A DNA stretch of 64,000 bases from Batillaria attramentaria (GCA_018292915.2 JACVVK020000490.1:230001-294000); one strand, 5' to 3'. Positions 24,958 through 44,525 are shown, counted from the first letter of the stretch. Notes: generated by a model not told the origin, from the letters alone. Made by a program: numbers and translations.

Positions 24958-27144
24958 GACTCATTCATGAGCAATTGATTTCTCAGCCTAGACCAGTAGC
25001 CGATTTTCCACCAGCACAGTCGGTCATGTGAGTAAACCGAAACCCATGTCAGGAAACTGGATCAACAGCCATAACACTGAGGGGTTGCAGTACTGACTCA
25101 TTCATGAGCAATTCATTTCTCAGCCTAGACCAGTTGCCGATTTTCCACCAGCACAGTCAGTCATGTGAGTAAACTGAAACCCATGTCAGGAAACTGGATC
25201 AACAGCCATAACACTGAGGGGTTGCAGTACTGACTCATTCATGAGCAATTCATTTCTCAGCCTAGACCAGTTGCCGATTTTCCACCAGCACAGTCAGTCA
25301 TGTGAGTAAACTGAAACCCATGTCAGGAAACTGGATCAACAGCCATAACACTGAGGGGTTGCAGTACTGACTCATTCATGAGCAATTCATTTCTCAGCCT
25401 AGACCAGTAGCCGATTTTCCACCAGCACAGTCGGCCATGTGAGTAAACCGAAACCCATGTCAGGAAACTGGATCAACAGCCATAACACTGAGGGGTTGCA
25501 GTACTGACTCATTCATGAGCAATTCATTTCTCAGCCTAGACCAGTTGCCGATTTTCCACCAGCACAGTCAGTCATGTGAGTAAACTGAAACCCATGTCAG
25601 GAAACTGGATCAACAGCCATAACACTGAGGGGTTGCAGTACTGACTCATTCATGAGCAATTCATTTCTCAGCCTAGACCAGTTGCCGATTTTCCACCAGC
25701 ACAGTCAGTCATGTGAGTAAACTGAAACCCATGTCAGGAAACTGGATCAACAGCCATAACACTGAGGGGTTGCAGTACTGACTCATTCATGAGCAATTCA
25801 TTTCTCAGCCTAGACCAGTTGCCGATTTTCCACCAGCACAGTCAGTCATGTGAGTAAACTGAAACCCATGTCAGGAAACTGGATCAACAGCCATAACACT
25901 GAGGGGTTGCAGTACTGACTCATTCATGAGCAATTCATTTCTCAGCCTAGACCAGTAGCCGATTTTCCACCAGCACAGTCAGTCATGTGAGTAAACTGAA
26001 ACCCATGTCAGGAAACTGGATCAACAGCCATAACACTGAGGGGTTGCAGTACTGACTCATTCATGAGCAATTCATTTCTCAGCCTAGACCAGTAGCCGAT
26101 TTTCCACCAGCACAGTCAGTCATGTGAGTAAACTGAAACCCATGTCAGGAAACTGGATCAACAGCCATAACACTGAGGGGTTGCAGTACTGACTCATTCA
26201 TGAGCAATTCATTTCTCAGCCTAGACCAGTTGCCGATTTTCCACCAGCACAGTCGGCCATGTGAGTAAACCGAAACCCATGTCAGGAAACTGGATCAACA
26301 GCCATAACACTGAGGGGTTGCAGTACTGACTCATTCATGAGCAATTCATTTCTCAGCCTAGACCAGTTGCCGATTTTCCACCAGCACAGTCAGTCATGTG
26401 AGTAAACTGAAACCCATGTCAGGAAACTGGATCAACAGCCATAACACTGAGGGGTTGCAGTACTGACTCATTCATGAGCAATTCATTTCTCAGCCTAGAC
26501 CAGTTGCCGATTTTCCACCAGCACAGTCAGTCATGTGAGTAAACTGAAACCCATGTCAGGAAACTGGATCAACAGCCATAACACTGAGGGGTTGCAGTAC
26601 TGACTCATTCATGAGCAATTCATTTCTCAGCCTAGACCAGTAGCCGATTTTCCACCAGCACAGTCGGTCATGTGAGTAAACCGAAACCCATGTCAGGAAA
26701 CTGGATCAACAGCCATAACACTGAGGGGTTGCAGTACTGACTCATTCATGAGCAATTCATTTCTCAGCCTAGACCAGTTGCCGATTTTCCACCAGCACAG
26801 TCGGTCATGTGAGTAAACTGAAACCCATGTCAGGAAACTGGATCAACAGCCATAACACTGAGGGGTTGCAGTACTGACTCATTCATGAGCAATTGATTTC
26901 TCAGCCTAGACCAGTAGCCGATTTTCCACCAGCACAGTCGGCCATGTGAGTAAACCGAAACCCATGTCAGGAAACTGGATCAACAGCCATAACACTGAGG
27001 GGTTGCAGTACTGACTCATTCATGAGCAATTCATTTCTCAGCCTAGACCAGTTGCCGATTTTCCACCAGCACAGTCGGTCATGTGAGTAAACCGAAACCA
27101 GGAAACTGGATCAACAGCCATAACACTGAGGGGTTGCAGTACTG
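24958..27144. repeat. Satellite array, 16 copies of a 137-bp unit
   Basis: GACTCATTCATGAGCAATT recurs every 137 bp from 24958 (25095, 25232, 25369 ... 27013): 15 full units and a last one with a 6-bp deletion. Units are nearly identical. The variable positions are AATT(G/C)ATTT, CAGT(A/T)GCC, AGTC(G/A)G(T/C)C and AAAC(C/T)G. No protein reads across it, and there are no spacers of the kind a CRISPR array would have. Confidence 0.97.
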
Positions 27145-27428
27145 AGCTGACTTTTTGAAAGGTGCATTCAATCCGAAAAGCACTTTGCTTAACTGAAAGG
27201 TGGGGATGGGGCAATGGTGTGGTGGGGATGAGTGTGTTTGTGTGTGTGTGTGGGGGGGGGAGGACTGATTAAGGGGCGGGGCTCCATATCCGTGGAAACT
27301 ATAATAGGACAAATATCCTGGGAACCGCAAAAGTATAGGACACAGATTTGTCCTAGATATTGTCCACAATAATTTTTTAGCATATTTTCACAGCCCAAAC
27401 AAATGCTTGGATATATGTAAATAGAGCT

Positions 27429-27583
27429 CACGTGATCAGGTCGAGTGGTTTAAGGGGAAAGACTAACCCCGAGATGGTTCGATTGTTTGTGTAGCTACCG
27501 AGCCTCCGGCGAGGTAGCTACGCGAGCAATCAAATCATCGAGCGGTCAGTCTTTCGCCGTAAACCACGAGAACTAATCATGTA
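27429..27583. repeat. Long imperfect inverted repeat (hairpin)
   Basis: The left arm (from CACGTGATCAGG through GTGGTTTAAGGGG, AAAGACTAACC and GATTGTTTGTGTAGCTACC) matches the reverse complement of the right arm (TACATGATTAGT, GTGGTTTACGGCG, AAAGACTGACC, GATTGCTCGCGTAGCTACC). Each arm is about 75 bp, with a centre near 27506 and almost no loop. It may be a foldback element or a small palindromic repeat. Confidence 0.85.
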
Positions 27584-27589
27584 AATTGT

Positions 27590-28581
27590 TTATACCACGA
27601 GTATTCAGACTCTTACCTCTGCTGCTCTAGTCGCATACATTTTCTGCCACATTTTATTTTTTCTGGTAGGTGACTAGTGACGTTTGTACCCCCTCAAAAT
27701 TCTGCGCACTGACTTGTGAGAATATGATGCGTAGGACAGTTAAAATTGCTCGATGTTAAGAAGAATATCATTCAAAGCATGTGCTCATGTACTGACATTC
27801 AAAAGTGCACTCGCAAATACTTCGCAGAGAATTTTCTGTGCGATTATTTTTTGCGTGATCCAAGGAAAATAAAAATTCACCCCCAAAAGTGAGCAAAATA
27901 ACTGTGCACCGGTCGTGACGTTTGAGTTCTAAATGTTTGAAATGACGCACTTTCTGATTGACGTAACTGGAGTGTGTTTTGTGGACTCGTAAACCACTGA
28001 ATGGGTTATATGGAATGTCATAACTCACACTTTCGCTCTCTGTTTCCTTATTATTATTATTACTACTTTCGGACGTAAAGCACTCACTCATAACTCACTG
28101 AAAATTTGCACTGGCGAGTGGTGTAAAGAGGAATAGGGCCTTAAGGGGCAAAACGTTTACGATTTAAGATGGGTTTTAATGTTGTGAGTACTGAATGGAC
28201 TGAAAGTGGCAGCTCTGTTGGGACTAGTCCGGGTAACCCATGAGTGATCGGGGAAGTCACATTACAGGAGAGGGGAAACCATGACTATGTTGGGACGGAC
28301 TGCGACTATCTCTCAGTTTACTGAAGTATGTGGATGGTTAAAGCAATCCAAATAAACGAAAACAGAAGAAAGAAGAAGGAAAACAAGAAGGAAGAAAGAA
28401 AATACGAAAGACAGAAGAAAGAAAAGAAAAGAAAGTGCGCTTCGCATCTGTGAAATTCTTTACTGTCTACAAATGAAAATATCCTTGTAACTTTTAGTTT
28501 GGAAGTTTGGAATTTGGCGTACATGCACGGTTGACAGCAAAGACTGGACAACAGCAATCGCGCGTGTGCGCACGCACACAC

Positions 28582-28631
<50 letters not shown>

Positions 28632-28635
28632 GCGC

Positions 28636-28709
<74 letters not shown>

Positions 28710-29108
28710 CAGATTTTATTTGAGGAAGGAAAAGGAAAATTACAGTGTCTGCTCCTTCACACTCACGCGTAATCGCCATATATCATCTGAAGCCATCTCA
28801 GAAAGAAAAAGTACAGTTCAAATTTAGATTTTACTTTTTGGAAACAAAGTTAATTGGTTAATAATAATAATAATAATAATAATAATCTCACTTTAACACA
28901 TAAATCCAAAAGTGGCTGGGCAGATTAAAACTGAAAGCTCTGCTCTAGAACTTGTGCCATAACTGTCACTTCCTATTCTACAAAAGCTGTGTGCAGTGGT
29001 CAGTGATGTCCGGCGGGAGGGTCGATCGCTACACCGTCTAAAGAAAAGGCAGAAGACACTGCAAGCAAGGCTACTGGAGTACCGATAGATGTATTTTCGA
29101 AACGGAAC
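27590..29108. other. Intergenic stretch without a recognised gene
   Basis: No exon-like reading frame could be supported. It holds a purine-rich stretch at 28350-28440, a (CA)n-(CG)n-(CA)n microsatellite at 28566-28708 and a (TAA)n run at 28861-28886. The last 200 bp or so probably include the 5' UTR of the nuclease-ATPase gene. Confidence 0.6.
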
Positions 29109-35664
<6,556 letters not shown>

Positions 35665-35858
35665 AGACTTGTATTCTAAGGATACTGGGCTTTTAATTTT
35701 GACCACTTGCGTTTGTGAGTTTGCCTGTGCGCTGTAGTATTAATGTTTAGGTCGCACTTTTATGATTTTTAGACTCACGGGCCGTTCTGAGCTGTTTTCG
35801 TGGTGTCTATCATCACACCACTTAGACACCTGCACAGTGACAGCGTCGTAGAATTTGA

Positions 35859-35979
35859 ATGTTCGACCGCTCGCGCAAAGTGTCAACAACATTGTACCGC
35901 ATTAAGAGCTATACTAATCACCAGGATAAGACATTTCGAGCGTACATGCACACTCACGAGCGAAACTGTTCAAAACAGT
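35859..35979 (+). repeat. Inverted repeat, left copy
   Basis: Begins ATGTTCGACCGCTCGCGCAA and contains GCATTAAGAGCT and CACGAGCGAAACTGTTC. The reverse complement of nearly the same sequence occurs at 37619-37734. Confidence 0.85.
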
Positions 35980-36714
35980 TGGCGCAAAGATGGCGCCAGA
36001 TGTTGGCGCCTGCGAACGAGAACCACCACAGCCTGAAGCTCTCGTAGTCATCGCGTGCCCGCACGGTTGTAGCAGACGCGGTGGTTTTCGCCTAGCGTTT
36101 CGCCTTCGATTGGTTCATTTACAGCCCGTTTGTGGCTTAACTTAACTGTACATCTGTCTTAAAGATGGTACGACGCTTACATCAGCAAAACGGCTTCGAC
36201 AGATTTGTGAGCCTGAATCTGTCCGAACATGGGCCGATAAAAATCTGCCGAATCAACAAAAAGCTAAAAAAAAGTTTGATTTTTTTTTAAATCTTAGATT
36301 TGCAACCGTCAGCTCTGTTACCATTACACAAGCAAAACTGCAATGTAATGCAAAAGAAAAATACGTCAGAATGATCATATCAACCGTCAGTTTGAAAAGA
36401 AAAAAACTGCACACAAGACGCTGTTTTTTTTTTTTTCCCACAACTTATACATATATACAATTTACGTTTGCGCACAAAGCCTTGGGCTCGCGTTGTGCGT
36501 TATAATCGTTGTCAATCATAAATGTACAAATAAAGCGGCAAAATTATTTTTTGCCTGGCACAAAGAGACGTTGCGTAACTAGTACTGTGTATGCTCAAAT
36601 TTCACAAATTTTTTTAATACGACCTTACTTGTGAAGAACCGTCGTGAAAATTGTTGAATTGATGGTACATTCGCGCTTCCGTCCGCCCTCTTGATTCGTT
36701 CAGTGTTGTTTCAG

Positions 36715-36920
36715 GTTTGGGTTACTGGGCTTGCTTGTTGGTGGTGGTGGTGGTGGTGTTGGTGGTGGTGGTGGTTTTTGTTTTTGTTTTATTTAGTTTA
36801 GGGATGGGAATTTTTGTTTGTATTTTTTGTTTGTTTGTTTGTTTTCGTATGTTTTTGTTTGTTTGTTGGTGGTGGTGTTGGTTTGTTGTTTTTAGGTTTT
36901 TTGTTTTAGTTTTTGTTGTG

Positions 36921-36991
<71 letters not shown>

Positions 36992-37100
36992 GGGGGGGGT
37001 GTTGTTGTTGTTGTTGTTGTTGTTGTTTTGTTGTTGTTTTTGGGGTGTGTGTGTTTTTTTTGTTTTTTTTTTTTTTTTTTTTTTGGGGGGGGGGGGGGGC
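36715..37100 (+). repeat. G/T-only tract with (GT)n core, ending in T(n)G(n)
   Basis: (GGT)n, GTTT blocks, (GT)n at 36921-36987, (GTT)n, then about 20 T and about 15 G (37065-37099). It is intergenic, between the 3' ends of the nuclease-ATPase gene and dehydrogenase B. Confidence 0.85.
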
Positions 37101-37269
37101 GATGTTTGCAGAAACTGAATAAAAGACACCACAGTGTGATTATCATCACAGCCAGCTTGAATTGTTCAGTGCATTGTACAGGTGGTAACTTTTTAAAAAA
37201 AAACCTTAACAGTGATCCGTTTCTGCCATGTTGAGTCAATCCAGCCAACTAATATACCGACAGCTTCCG

Positions 37270-40200
37270 TCAGTTAAGTCTCATGACCCGACCTTCTTTC
37301 AGAGAGATGCGACACAGGTCCGCCAACACAGTGGCCTGTATGACGTCAGAGGCAGGAATTGGGCATTCTTCTTTACCTGAAAATCATCAGAAACGGTTGA
37401 AAGTTTACCTGACACAAGACTACGTGAACCTCAGGATACATAACTCGTGTACAACGGAGGTAAGACAAGAAACTAGCGAAAAGGCAATGCGTCAGGACGG
37501 GTAATACAACTGTGAATAATTCCCTTATCATATATATATATACTGGCAGTTCGCTAGATGCATAAAATAGAAACGCTCAAGTGAAACGAGTTAATTCCAT
37601 CTTTGTTTACCCAACTTATGTTTTGGAACAGTTTCGCTCGTGAGCCTGTACGCTCGGTATAATCTATCTCGATGATTAGTACAGCTCTTAATGCGATACA
37701 ATGTTGATTACACTTTGCGCGAGCGGTCGAACATGCAAATCCTTCGACAGTTGTTACGGCTACTGGAGAGCTCAGTGTGGTCGCTCCGTCATCGAGTACG
37801 CTTCTGTTGGCTCAGTGCCAGCATTACAGACGCCGGCTGTCACTGTCCACCCGTCTTTGATATCACCCATACGTGGTGGAAAAGGATGTTAAACTTCCAA
37901 ACTCCCAGCCCAACCAAACCAAACCCTGTCACCGCCAAGGCATCTAAGTGGTGTGATGATAGATGTTACGGAATTAGTTCATCACGATCTGTGGGCAAAC
38001 ATATGGTAGCAATGGTAGAAAATCCGAAGTCGGCTCGGTCATACCCGAGTTACCTGGGCTCGCATGTAAACCTTAAGGTTAATTTAATTCACGGCTACGG
38101 GCCTAACCTAGGACAAAAGAAACCCAAAACCAAAATTAAATGGGAAAAAAAGGCAGCGAAGAAAGGAAGAAAAAAAATCCTTAAAAACGGCTTAGGCACC
38201 ATGGTGGAATGGACCCTCTTCGTGATTTAAAAAAAAAATTAGACCTTAACCCGGAGCTAAAATCCCTAACCTCGACTTTTACATGCGGGCCCTGGTTTCC
38301 AAGATACGCTGTTTACTGCAATGCAGAAGGGTGTGCATGAAGTTCGATTATATACAATACCACAAAACTATTTGAAAGCGTGGAGGATGCAGTTGCACAG
38401 AGCCTTGTCAAACACCAACAATTATTTTACCTTGAAGAACTCTGACGAAGCAGTCCATTTCGAGCTTGTAACTGGACCAAAAATTCAGCTTGCTCTTTGT
38501 CTCTTCTCCGGTTCCATCCATCGCTACTGTTGACAACGTGTCCATGCCGACTTTGTGGGCAAAGTAGGTATCCTTTGTTCCAACCACCTTGACGAGGAAC
38601 GAGGGTTAGAGTGAGTGCATGCACACAATATACAAGCACAACAATAAAGAAAATAACTCCAATTTATTTATTTATTTATTTAGCGTTGTTGTTTCGATTT
38701 TAAACCGTCTGCTACAATACAACTATTTGCAGGCGCAAAGTAGTCAAAACAAGGAAGTTCCTTTGAAATAAAAGTGAATAAAATAACAAGACATTTGAAC
38801 AACGTAACCCCAGTACAACCCTAAACCTAACCGCTTTCCGTGCGTTAAAAATCTTTTAACTCATCTTCTTTCAAAAGTGCCGCACCGTTTTGTGTGTCCT
38901 GCGGAAGCGCACAACTCGGGGTGGTGTCTGCTTCGTGGGTCGTATCACTACTACCAAGAACCGCATAACTGAGAGCTGGTCACAAGCCGTGGGGCCGGGT
39001 TCGCCTGTACAGAACCCTCATGATGGAATTTTCGTCGTGGAGCGCGAATGTGTTGGAGCGTGAACAGCCTTGGGACAGTCACGGGCACGCCAGTCACTCA
39101 GTGCTGCATGGGAGCGACTGATCAAACCACTGTTAGCATTGGTGGTGGTCCTTACCTCCGGTACCAAGGTCACGCTTGAATGATTATCCTCCCATTCTCG
39201 GGATTTCCCGGGCCGCGATAACAGGAAACGGGATCAGGCAGAGACGGATAACCTCCCACTTATGTGGGCAGTGACCTACGGTGGCCTGTGACCAGTTCTT
39301 AGTTATGCGGATCTTACTACTACCCATGCACGAACACGCACCTCAATCCTGACGTAGGTGCACCAGCCTAGATCTATGGGCAGTTCCCGGGTCATCTCCA
39401 GAACGGCGTGTGCGCCGCTGGGGAACTGCAGGGTGATGAGAGTGGAGTCCACGTCATCAGCCAGCTCGTAGTCGTCCTTGGCTTCCGAGGTACGTCCGCC
39501 TGTCGCCACCACACTACAAGGGCGCTCACCCACCAGCCAGGGGATGTAATCCAGCCAGTGAATGCAAGCATCGCAGAAGATGCCCCCTGTTAACAGAAAA
39601 GAATGTCACTTATGTCTGTATCTTCGATGAAAATAACGGAGAATGGAGTACATCCTGTGTATGTATGGACCAGAAGAAGGGAAAAGCAGTCTGATAATTA
39701 AAATTATGAATATGATGATGAAGACAAACTCAGGGCATGTACACAGGGACAGAGTTTTGGAGAAGAGTGGCCCAAAACAAAACAAAACGGGGGGGGGGGG
39801 GGGGGGGAACAGAAGAAAGGGATACTGAAGATGACTCTTCAAAGTGGTACCGTGTAAACGGCACCTACCAGACGATTTGATGTAGGAGGCCGGCATTTTG
39901 GGGTCTCTGGCGTTGTAGTGGACAACCCTCGGTGTCCCCAGCTGTCCGGAGTTCAACTTGTCACGCACTCGAACATGGTCAGGGTCAAATCGCCTGCCGT
40001 GGTTTAAGCGTGTTGTTGATAAACAAATAGTAAACAGGAAAACAAAAAAGCAGTCCGCTAGTGAACAAAATCATGCTCTGGGAATTAAAGGACAGTGTAC
40101 AAACACGACTCATATTCATAAGCAATTTTGGAAGGAGAAAAAAAAACACAAAAAACGTCATTGCAGGACACAGGTACCCAATAGAATTGCGCAAAAAGTG

Positions 40201-41893
40201 GGTTGTAGGAACCTGTTTTGCATACAGTAGTGAAATTTCGCTTTTGAATTTTTTTTTATTTTTTTTTGGAGAGTGGAATTGAGTGAAGGGTTTTTCATTG
40301 TTGTGGGTGGAAAGGTGCATGTTTGGTGTATTTTTAGGTGAGAGAATGGGAATGGTGGCAGCCTCGTTGTCGACTTGTTGACATGTAAACAAAATGTGCA
40401 GTTATGTCCCTTGGACTGCTGTCTGCTATGAGCTGTGAGGGGGGTGGCAGTGGAGAGTGATGCTATCTTGGAAATGAATTGGAAAAGGTGCTTTTTTTTT
40501 TTTTTTTTTTTGCTTTTTTGTGTTCATCTGGTGTCAGTGTAAGGGCTGAGGGTGGAATTTGGCCTGTCTTTTGTGAAATCTGTGATGCAGACCGCTACGT
40601 GTTAGTAGATCAAACAGTGCGTGAATCAATAGGCGTCTGTGTCCTGCACCGCCAATCAGCGGGTTCCCACGCCATTGCACCGTGTTTTTCCACATTCAAA
40701 ACGCCATAACACCGAAAAAAAAACCGCTTTGGATTAGAACGACCGCAAGGGACCGCTTACCACCAGAAACAGACTTGTACTACTATGTTACTACAATCTA
40801 ATGATGTGTGTATGCTCATGTTTTAAAATAACGGCTTTAGATAAGAGCACAAGCGGCAGAGAAGCGGGAAAAGGGCGTTCCGTCTTATGATGTGGATGAT
40901 TACACGGCCGGCACCGCAGGTGCCGTAGTTCCCGGGCCTGGTTAATGCCGGGATATTTATGACAGGAAGCGTGGAATGCGGCCCTGTCCCGCAGTCCCAA
41001 ACCACACGGACCTCCATAGCACCATCGTACCATCATCCTCATCTCAATCATCATGCATAATAAAAATTGCCCCAGCTTCCGAGCCCTCCATGGATTCCAC
41101 CCATTACCAGGGAGGAACACCACTGGAGCTGGCAAAGAGTTGGGGCAGCAAAAAAAAAAAAAAAAAAAAAAGGCGTCCATTTTGACCCCTCCCCCTCCTC
41201 CCTTGAAACATATGTGCACGTTGCAACCCCACTCGCGTACTTGTAACATTAAACAACCCTCATCCTACGACTTTGTAGTAATCATGCTCACGGTGCCTTT
41301 GGAGTGGGGTGGGGGAGAAATAGTTTTTAAAAAATAAATAAAACTCAAAGAAGAGATGTCAGTGTCTTGAGATTCCGCTTAAAGATCTTGGTGGCAGCAG
41401 AAGCTGACTTGGGATGAGCGTACTCCTGTGGTAAATGGCGACTAGAACTACTGTTACAAACGTGCGGTGCCTACCTGTTGAAAGCGCAGAATAAAATTCG
41501 TCCGTGTTTCTGGGCCTCGGCGTAACATGACTTCACTACATCTGACGTGAACGATAAGGGTTTCTCACAGAACACGTCCTTCCCTGTAGGTGACAAAAGA
41601 CGAGTTTTGTTTATTCTGACAACAATCATTCCGCACAGTTAGCACAGAAACAGATAATTATGTCCATAATGTATCTCACCCTTTGGAAATAAAATGTATG
41701 TCAGTCACTCAGTCACACGCACTCGTGCATGTCCATAATGTATGTCACCCTTAGGGAATAAAATGTATGTCAGTCGCTCAGTCACACACATACATTCGAG
41801 TTCAGAGAATTCTTGTTTAATAGACTACGGTAGTGTAGCAGGACAGTGTGTAAGAAGGCATTCTAGTGCCCGATAACTCTGTCTTGTATATAG

Positions 41894-41924
<31 letters not shown>

Positions 41925-41931
41925 CCACCAT

Positions 41932-41967
<36 letters not shown>

Positions 41968-42250
41968 AGGCGTGTGCGTGTTTTGTCAATGACAGGCTTT
42001 GTGTCAGGCGCGTGTGTTAATCGTTAGCAAGCTGTCAGACAGTCAGCTCAAGTACGTTTTAATTGCTATCTGCACACACATGTTGACACCCCCACCCCCA
42101 CCACCACCGCCACCACAAGGCAGAGATTGGCTGGCTGGCTGGCTGGCTGGCTGACTGACTGACTGCAAGTATATTTTCCACGGGTGAGATAATAGACGCA
42201 CAGGTCTCTCTTACTAAGTGCCCTTGCTACAATACTAAACATAAACAAGT

Positions 42251-42281
<31 letters not shown>

Positions 42282-42792
42282 GCAGGCAGGCAGACAGACA
42301 GACACGGACAGACAGACAGTCAGTCAGACAGCCAGCCAGCCAGACACAGACAGACAAAGAAAGCGGATCAGCCGCCGGGTGTTGTTTCTGCCGTTTGTAT
42401 AACAGGCCTTGCAACTTGCGGACCTCCTGGCATATAATTAATTTCAGTTACGTTTTCCATTTCCATAGCTTTCATTAACCTATTGAAGGTAATTTCAGGT
42501 CATAAACTACTTCAGTACTATCCCGGGAAATCCTGTTTTCTAGGGCTGCCGAAGCTGATTAACAACTCAACTCCTACAGCGCACATACTGTTGTAACGTG
42601 ATCAAGGTTAATGCACAAGGACAGATGTGCTGGTATTTTGGGGCCTACCTGCTTTGACAGCTCTCTTTATCGCTTCCTCGTGAAAACGTGTCGGTGTGCA
42701 AATCACAACAGCGTGGGTACTGAAAACAGAACGCAGAAGTGTAGATATATGACCATCATTTACCTACGCAAGATATGCTATGTGTGCTCTGT

Positions 42793-42823
<31 letters not shown>

Positions 42824-42989
42824 TGGGGGGGTGTTTGGAGGTTTAACGTCCTTTTCCACCACATACGGGTGATATCAAAGACGGGGCAACGACGAAAAAG
42901 CCAGCACAAATATTTGGCCCCAACCGGGATACGAACTCACGACCCGAGCATCAGAAGTCCAACGCTCTACATTCGGCTACCCAGGCTCC

Positions 42990-43061
<72 letters not shown>

Positions 43062-43522
43062 ATTGTGCTCCCTGTAGTAATGCATTGACTTTCAAATATT
43101 AAAATACTATTACGTATGGGCGCTTAGTTTCTGTAAGCAACGGCAGGTAAATTCAGAAAATCGTATGCAGGTCAACAACTTCACTGTTGTCAAACAAACA
43201 TGCTCCGCATTTCAGCGTTGCCGTAACAAAAAAAACCTTAAGTATAAAACATGATATACTTCTGTGTTTTAAGCTCTCGGTCTAATTTGACGGTGCGGCC
43301 TCACCTGGCGTCACTGAAGACCTCCTCCTCGTAGTTGTCCGCGGTGGCGAAGCGGGTGTTGCCCTCCAGTTTGTAGAGGGAACACAGCTCCAACGCCTTC
43401 TCTCGGGACGCCTCCACGTCGACCAGCCAACGGACAGTGACGTCACTATTTGCAACCAAGTTGCCAAGATGAATCTGACCAACGCGACCAATGCCGAACA
43501 AGGCTACGCCGATAGTTGCCAT
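37270..43522 (-). CDS. myo-inositol 2-dehydrogenase-like oxidoreductase (Gfo/Idh/MocA), copy B
   Basis: Paralogue of the gene at 16499-20484, with the same predicted activity. Seven coding exons, transcript order: 43522-43305, 42719-42649, 41583-41475, 39993-39869, 39586-39342, 38587-38431, 37376-37270 (TGA); 343 aa. Every intron sits at the same place and phase as in copy A. Exons 1, 5 and 7 are longer by 2, 3 and 1 codons. Motifs: GIGRVGQIH nucleotide loop, KDVFCEKPLSF with the catalytic Lys, and GIFCDACIHWLD with the catalytic Asp and His. The core is intact, so the gene is probably functional. Parts of exon 5 match copy A almost base for base on the coding strand, pointing to a fairly recent duplication or gene conversion. 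The last exon lies between two arms of an inverted repeat. Confidence 0.9.
37619..37734 (-). repeat. Inverted repeat, right copy
   Basis: Reverse-complement partner of 35859-35979. It contains GAACAGTTTCGCTCGTGAG and AGCTCTTAATGCGATAC and ends GCGAGCGGTCGAACAT. It lies in the last intron of dehydrogenase B. Confidence 0.85.
37845..37910 (+). mobile_element. SINE family A, 3' fragment
   Basis: CCGTCTTTGATATCACCC, ACGTGGTGGAAAAGGATG and TTAAACTTCCAAACTCCC match the 3' half of family A. The tRNA-like head is missing. It lies in an intron of dehydrogenase B. Confidence 0.7.
41665..41790. repeat. Two-copy direct repeat
   Basis: GTCCATAATGTATCTCACCC and AAATAAAATGTATGTCAGTC, followed by CAGTCACAC, occur twice about 70 bp apart. 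It is intronic in dehydrogenase B. Confidence 0.8.
41890..42345. repeat. Cluster of simple repeats
   Basis: (ATC)n then (CT)n at 41893-41963, (GGCT)n/(GACT)n at 42130-42166, and (GA)n with CAGA/GGCA units at 42250-42345, all in the second intron of dehydrogenase B. The GGCT/GACT and CAGA/AGCC units are near-complementary and could pair. Confidence 0.85.
42822..42990 (-). mobile_element. SINE family A, full-length
   Basis: Minus-strand copy with the head at its right end (reverse complement of GCCTGGGTAGCCGAATG). It is flanked by (GA)n on the left and (GT)n-(GA)n (42994-43058) on the right, so any target duplication is masked. Confidence 0.8.
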
Positions 43523-44254
43523 TTCAAAATGACGGGAACTCGTGCTCGTGTATCTATGTGAACCGCTGTGTAAGCCAGTGCGTGCCCGCGACGCGACAGC
43601 ACATAAACCAGTTGCTCCGCTAGGCTGCCGCTGGGTTTTTTTTTTTTTTTTTTGGGGGGGGGGGGGGCGTGGGCAGTGTGTCTGTAGTCAGGCGGACTGG
43701 TGATTAAAGCTGAACGAGCTATCAGGAGAACATATAACAGAAAACTCAGTTTCACGTGTTTCAGTTTCACCGGCCCTGCCCCGTATTGCCGCAGCCACGT
43801 TCGAGATCATTCTGTTTGGCGCAGCGTGAACTTTGTAGTGTTCTCTATCCGCAGTGTTAGCCGGCGTCTACGCGCCCGACAGAATTTCTTTCTGCCTCTC
43901 TCATGTAGCTGTGGTCATAGTTGTGTACGTAGCAAGGCGTACGAAGCGGACAGGTCGCTCTAACCTTTCATCCGCTTTCTTAGCCTTGTGCAATAAAGTG
44001 TTATCTTCTCTCTCTCTCTCTCTCTCTCTGCCGCTTGGAAGCAGGACCGTGTGAGAAAATAGGCCGGCGCCGCTTGTGCAGTCTCTAACATGACCAAAAA
44101 AAAAAAAAAAAACCTCTTAAAAACTATGATTTCTAATTGAAACATTCGTGGTCGTTTAAAACCTTATGTCGACAGTGTTGCCTCTGGTAGCTAACACAGA
44201 CTAGTCAGCTGCGGCAAAACTCTTCTATCGATCTTTGTAGAAACCTCCACCGCA

Positions 44255-44490
44255 TCAGGGGGTCATCGGTAGATCCCAGCATCCGTCGTTAGATCCCCGC
44301 ACCGATAGATCCCCGCATCGGTAGATGTCTTTTGAGTTAAAATGAACATGGTTTGACGTAGTCAGTGTGGTGGTCAGTGTCACAACACATCCAGATGTTA
44401 CTCAAACGGCAGCAAGCGTCCTGCCGTTGGAATAAACTAACATTCAACGGGATCAAATTTCTATCTGGGACTGTTTGGCATGACCTATTT

Positions 44491-44525
<35 letters not shown>

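Noticed and set aside
24958..27144. CRISPR-like array
   Set aside because: Units are directly abutting with no unique spacers, and the window is clearly eukaryotic; it is a satellite.
37691..38230. 179-residue frame on the + strand
   Set aside because: It runs through the inverted repeat, a SINE fragment and a lysine-rich AT stretch in an intron of dehydrogenase B; no similarity.
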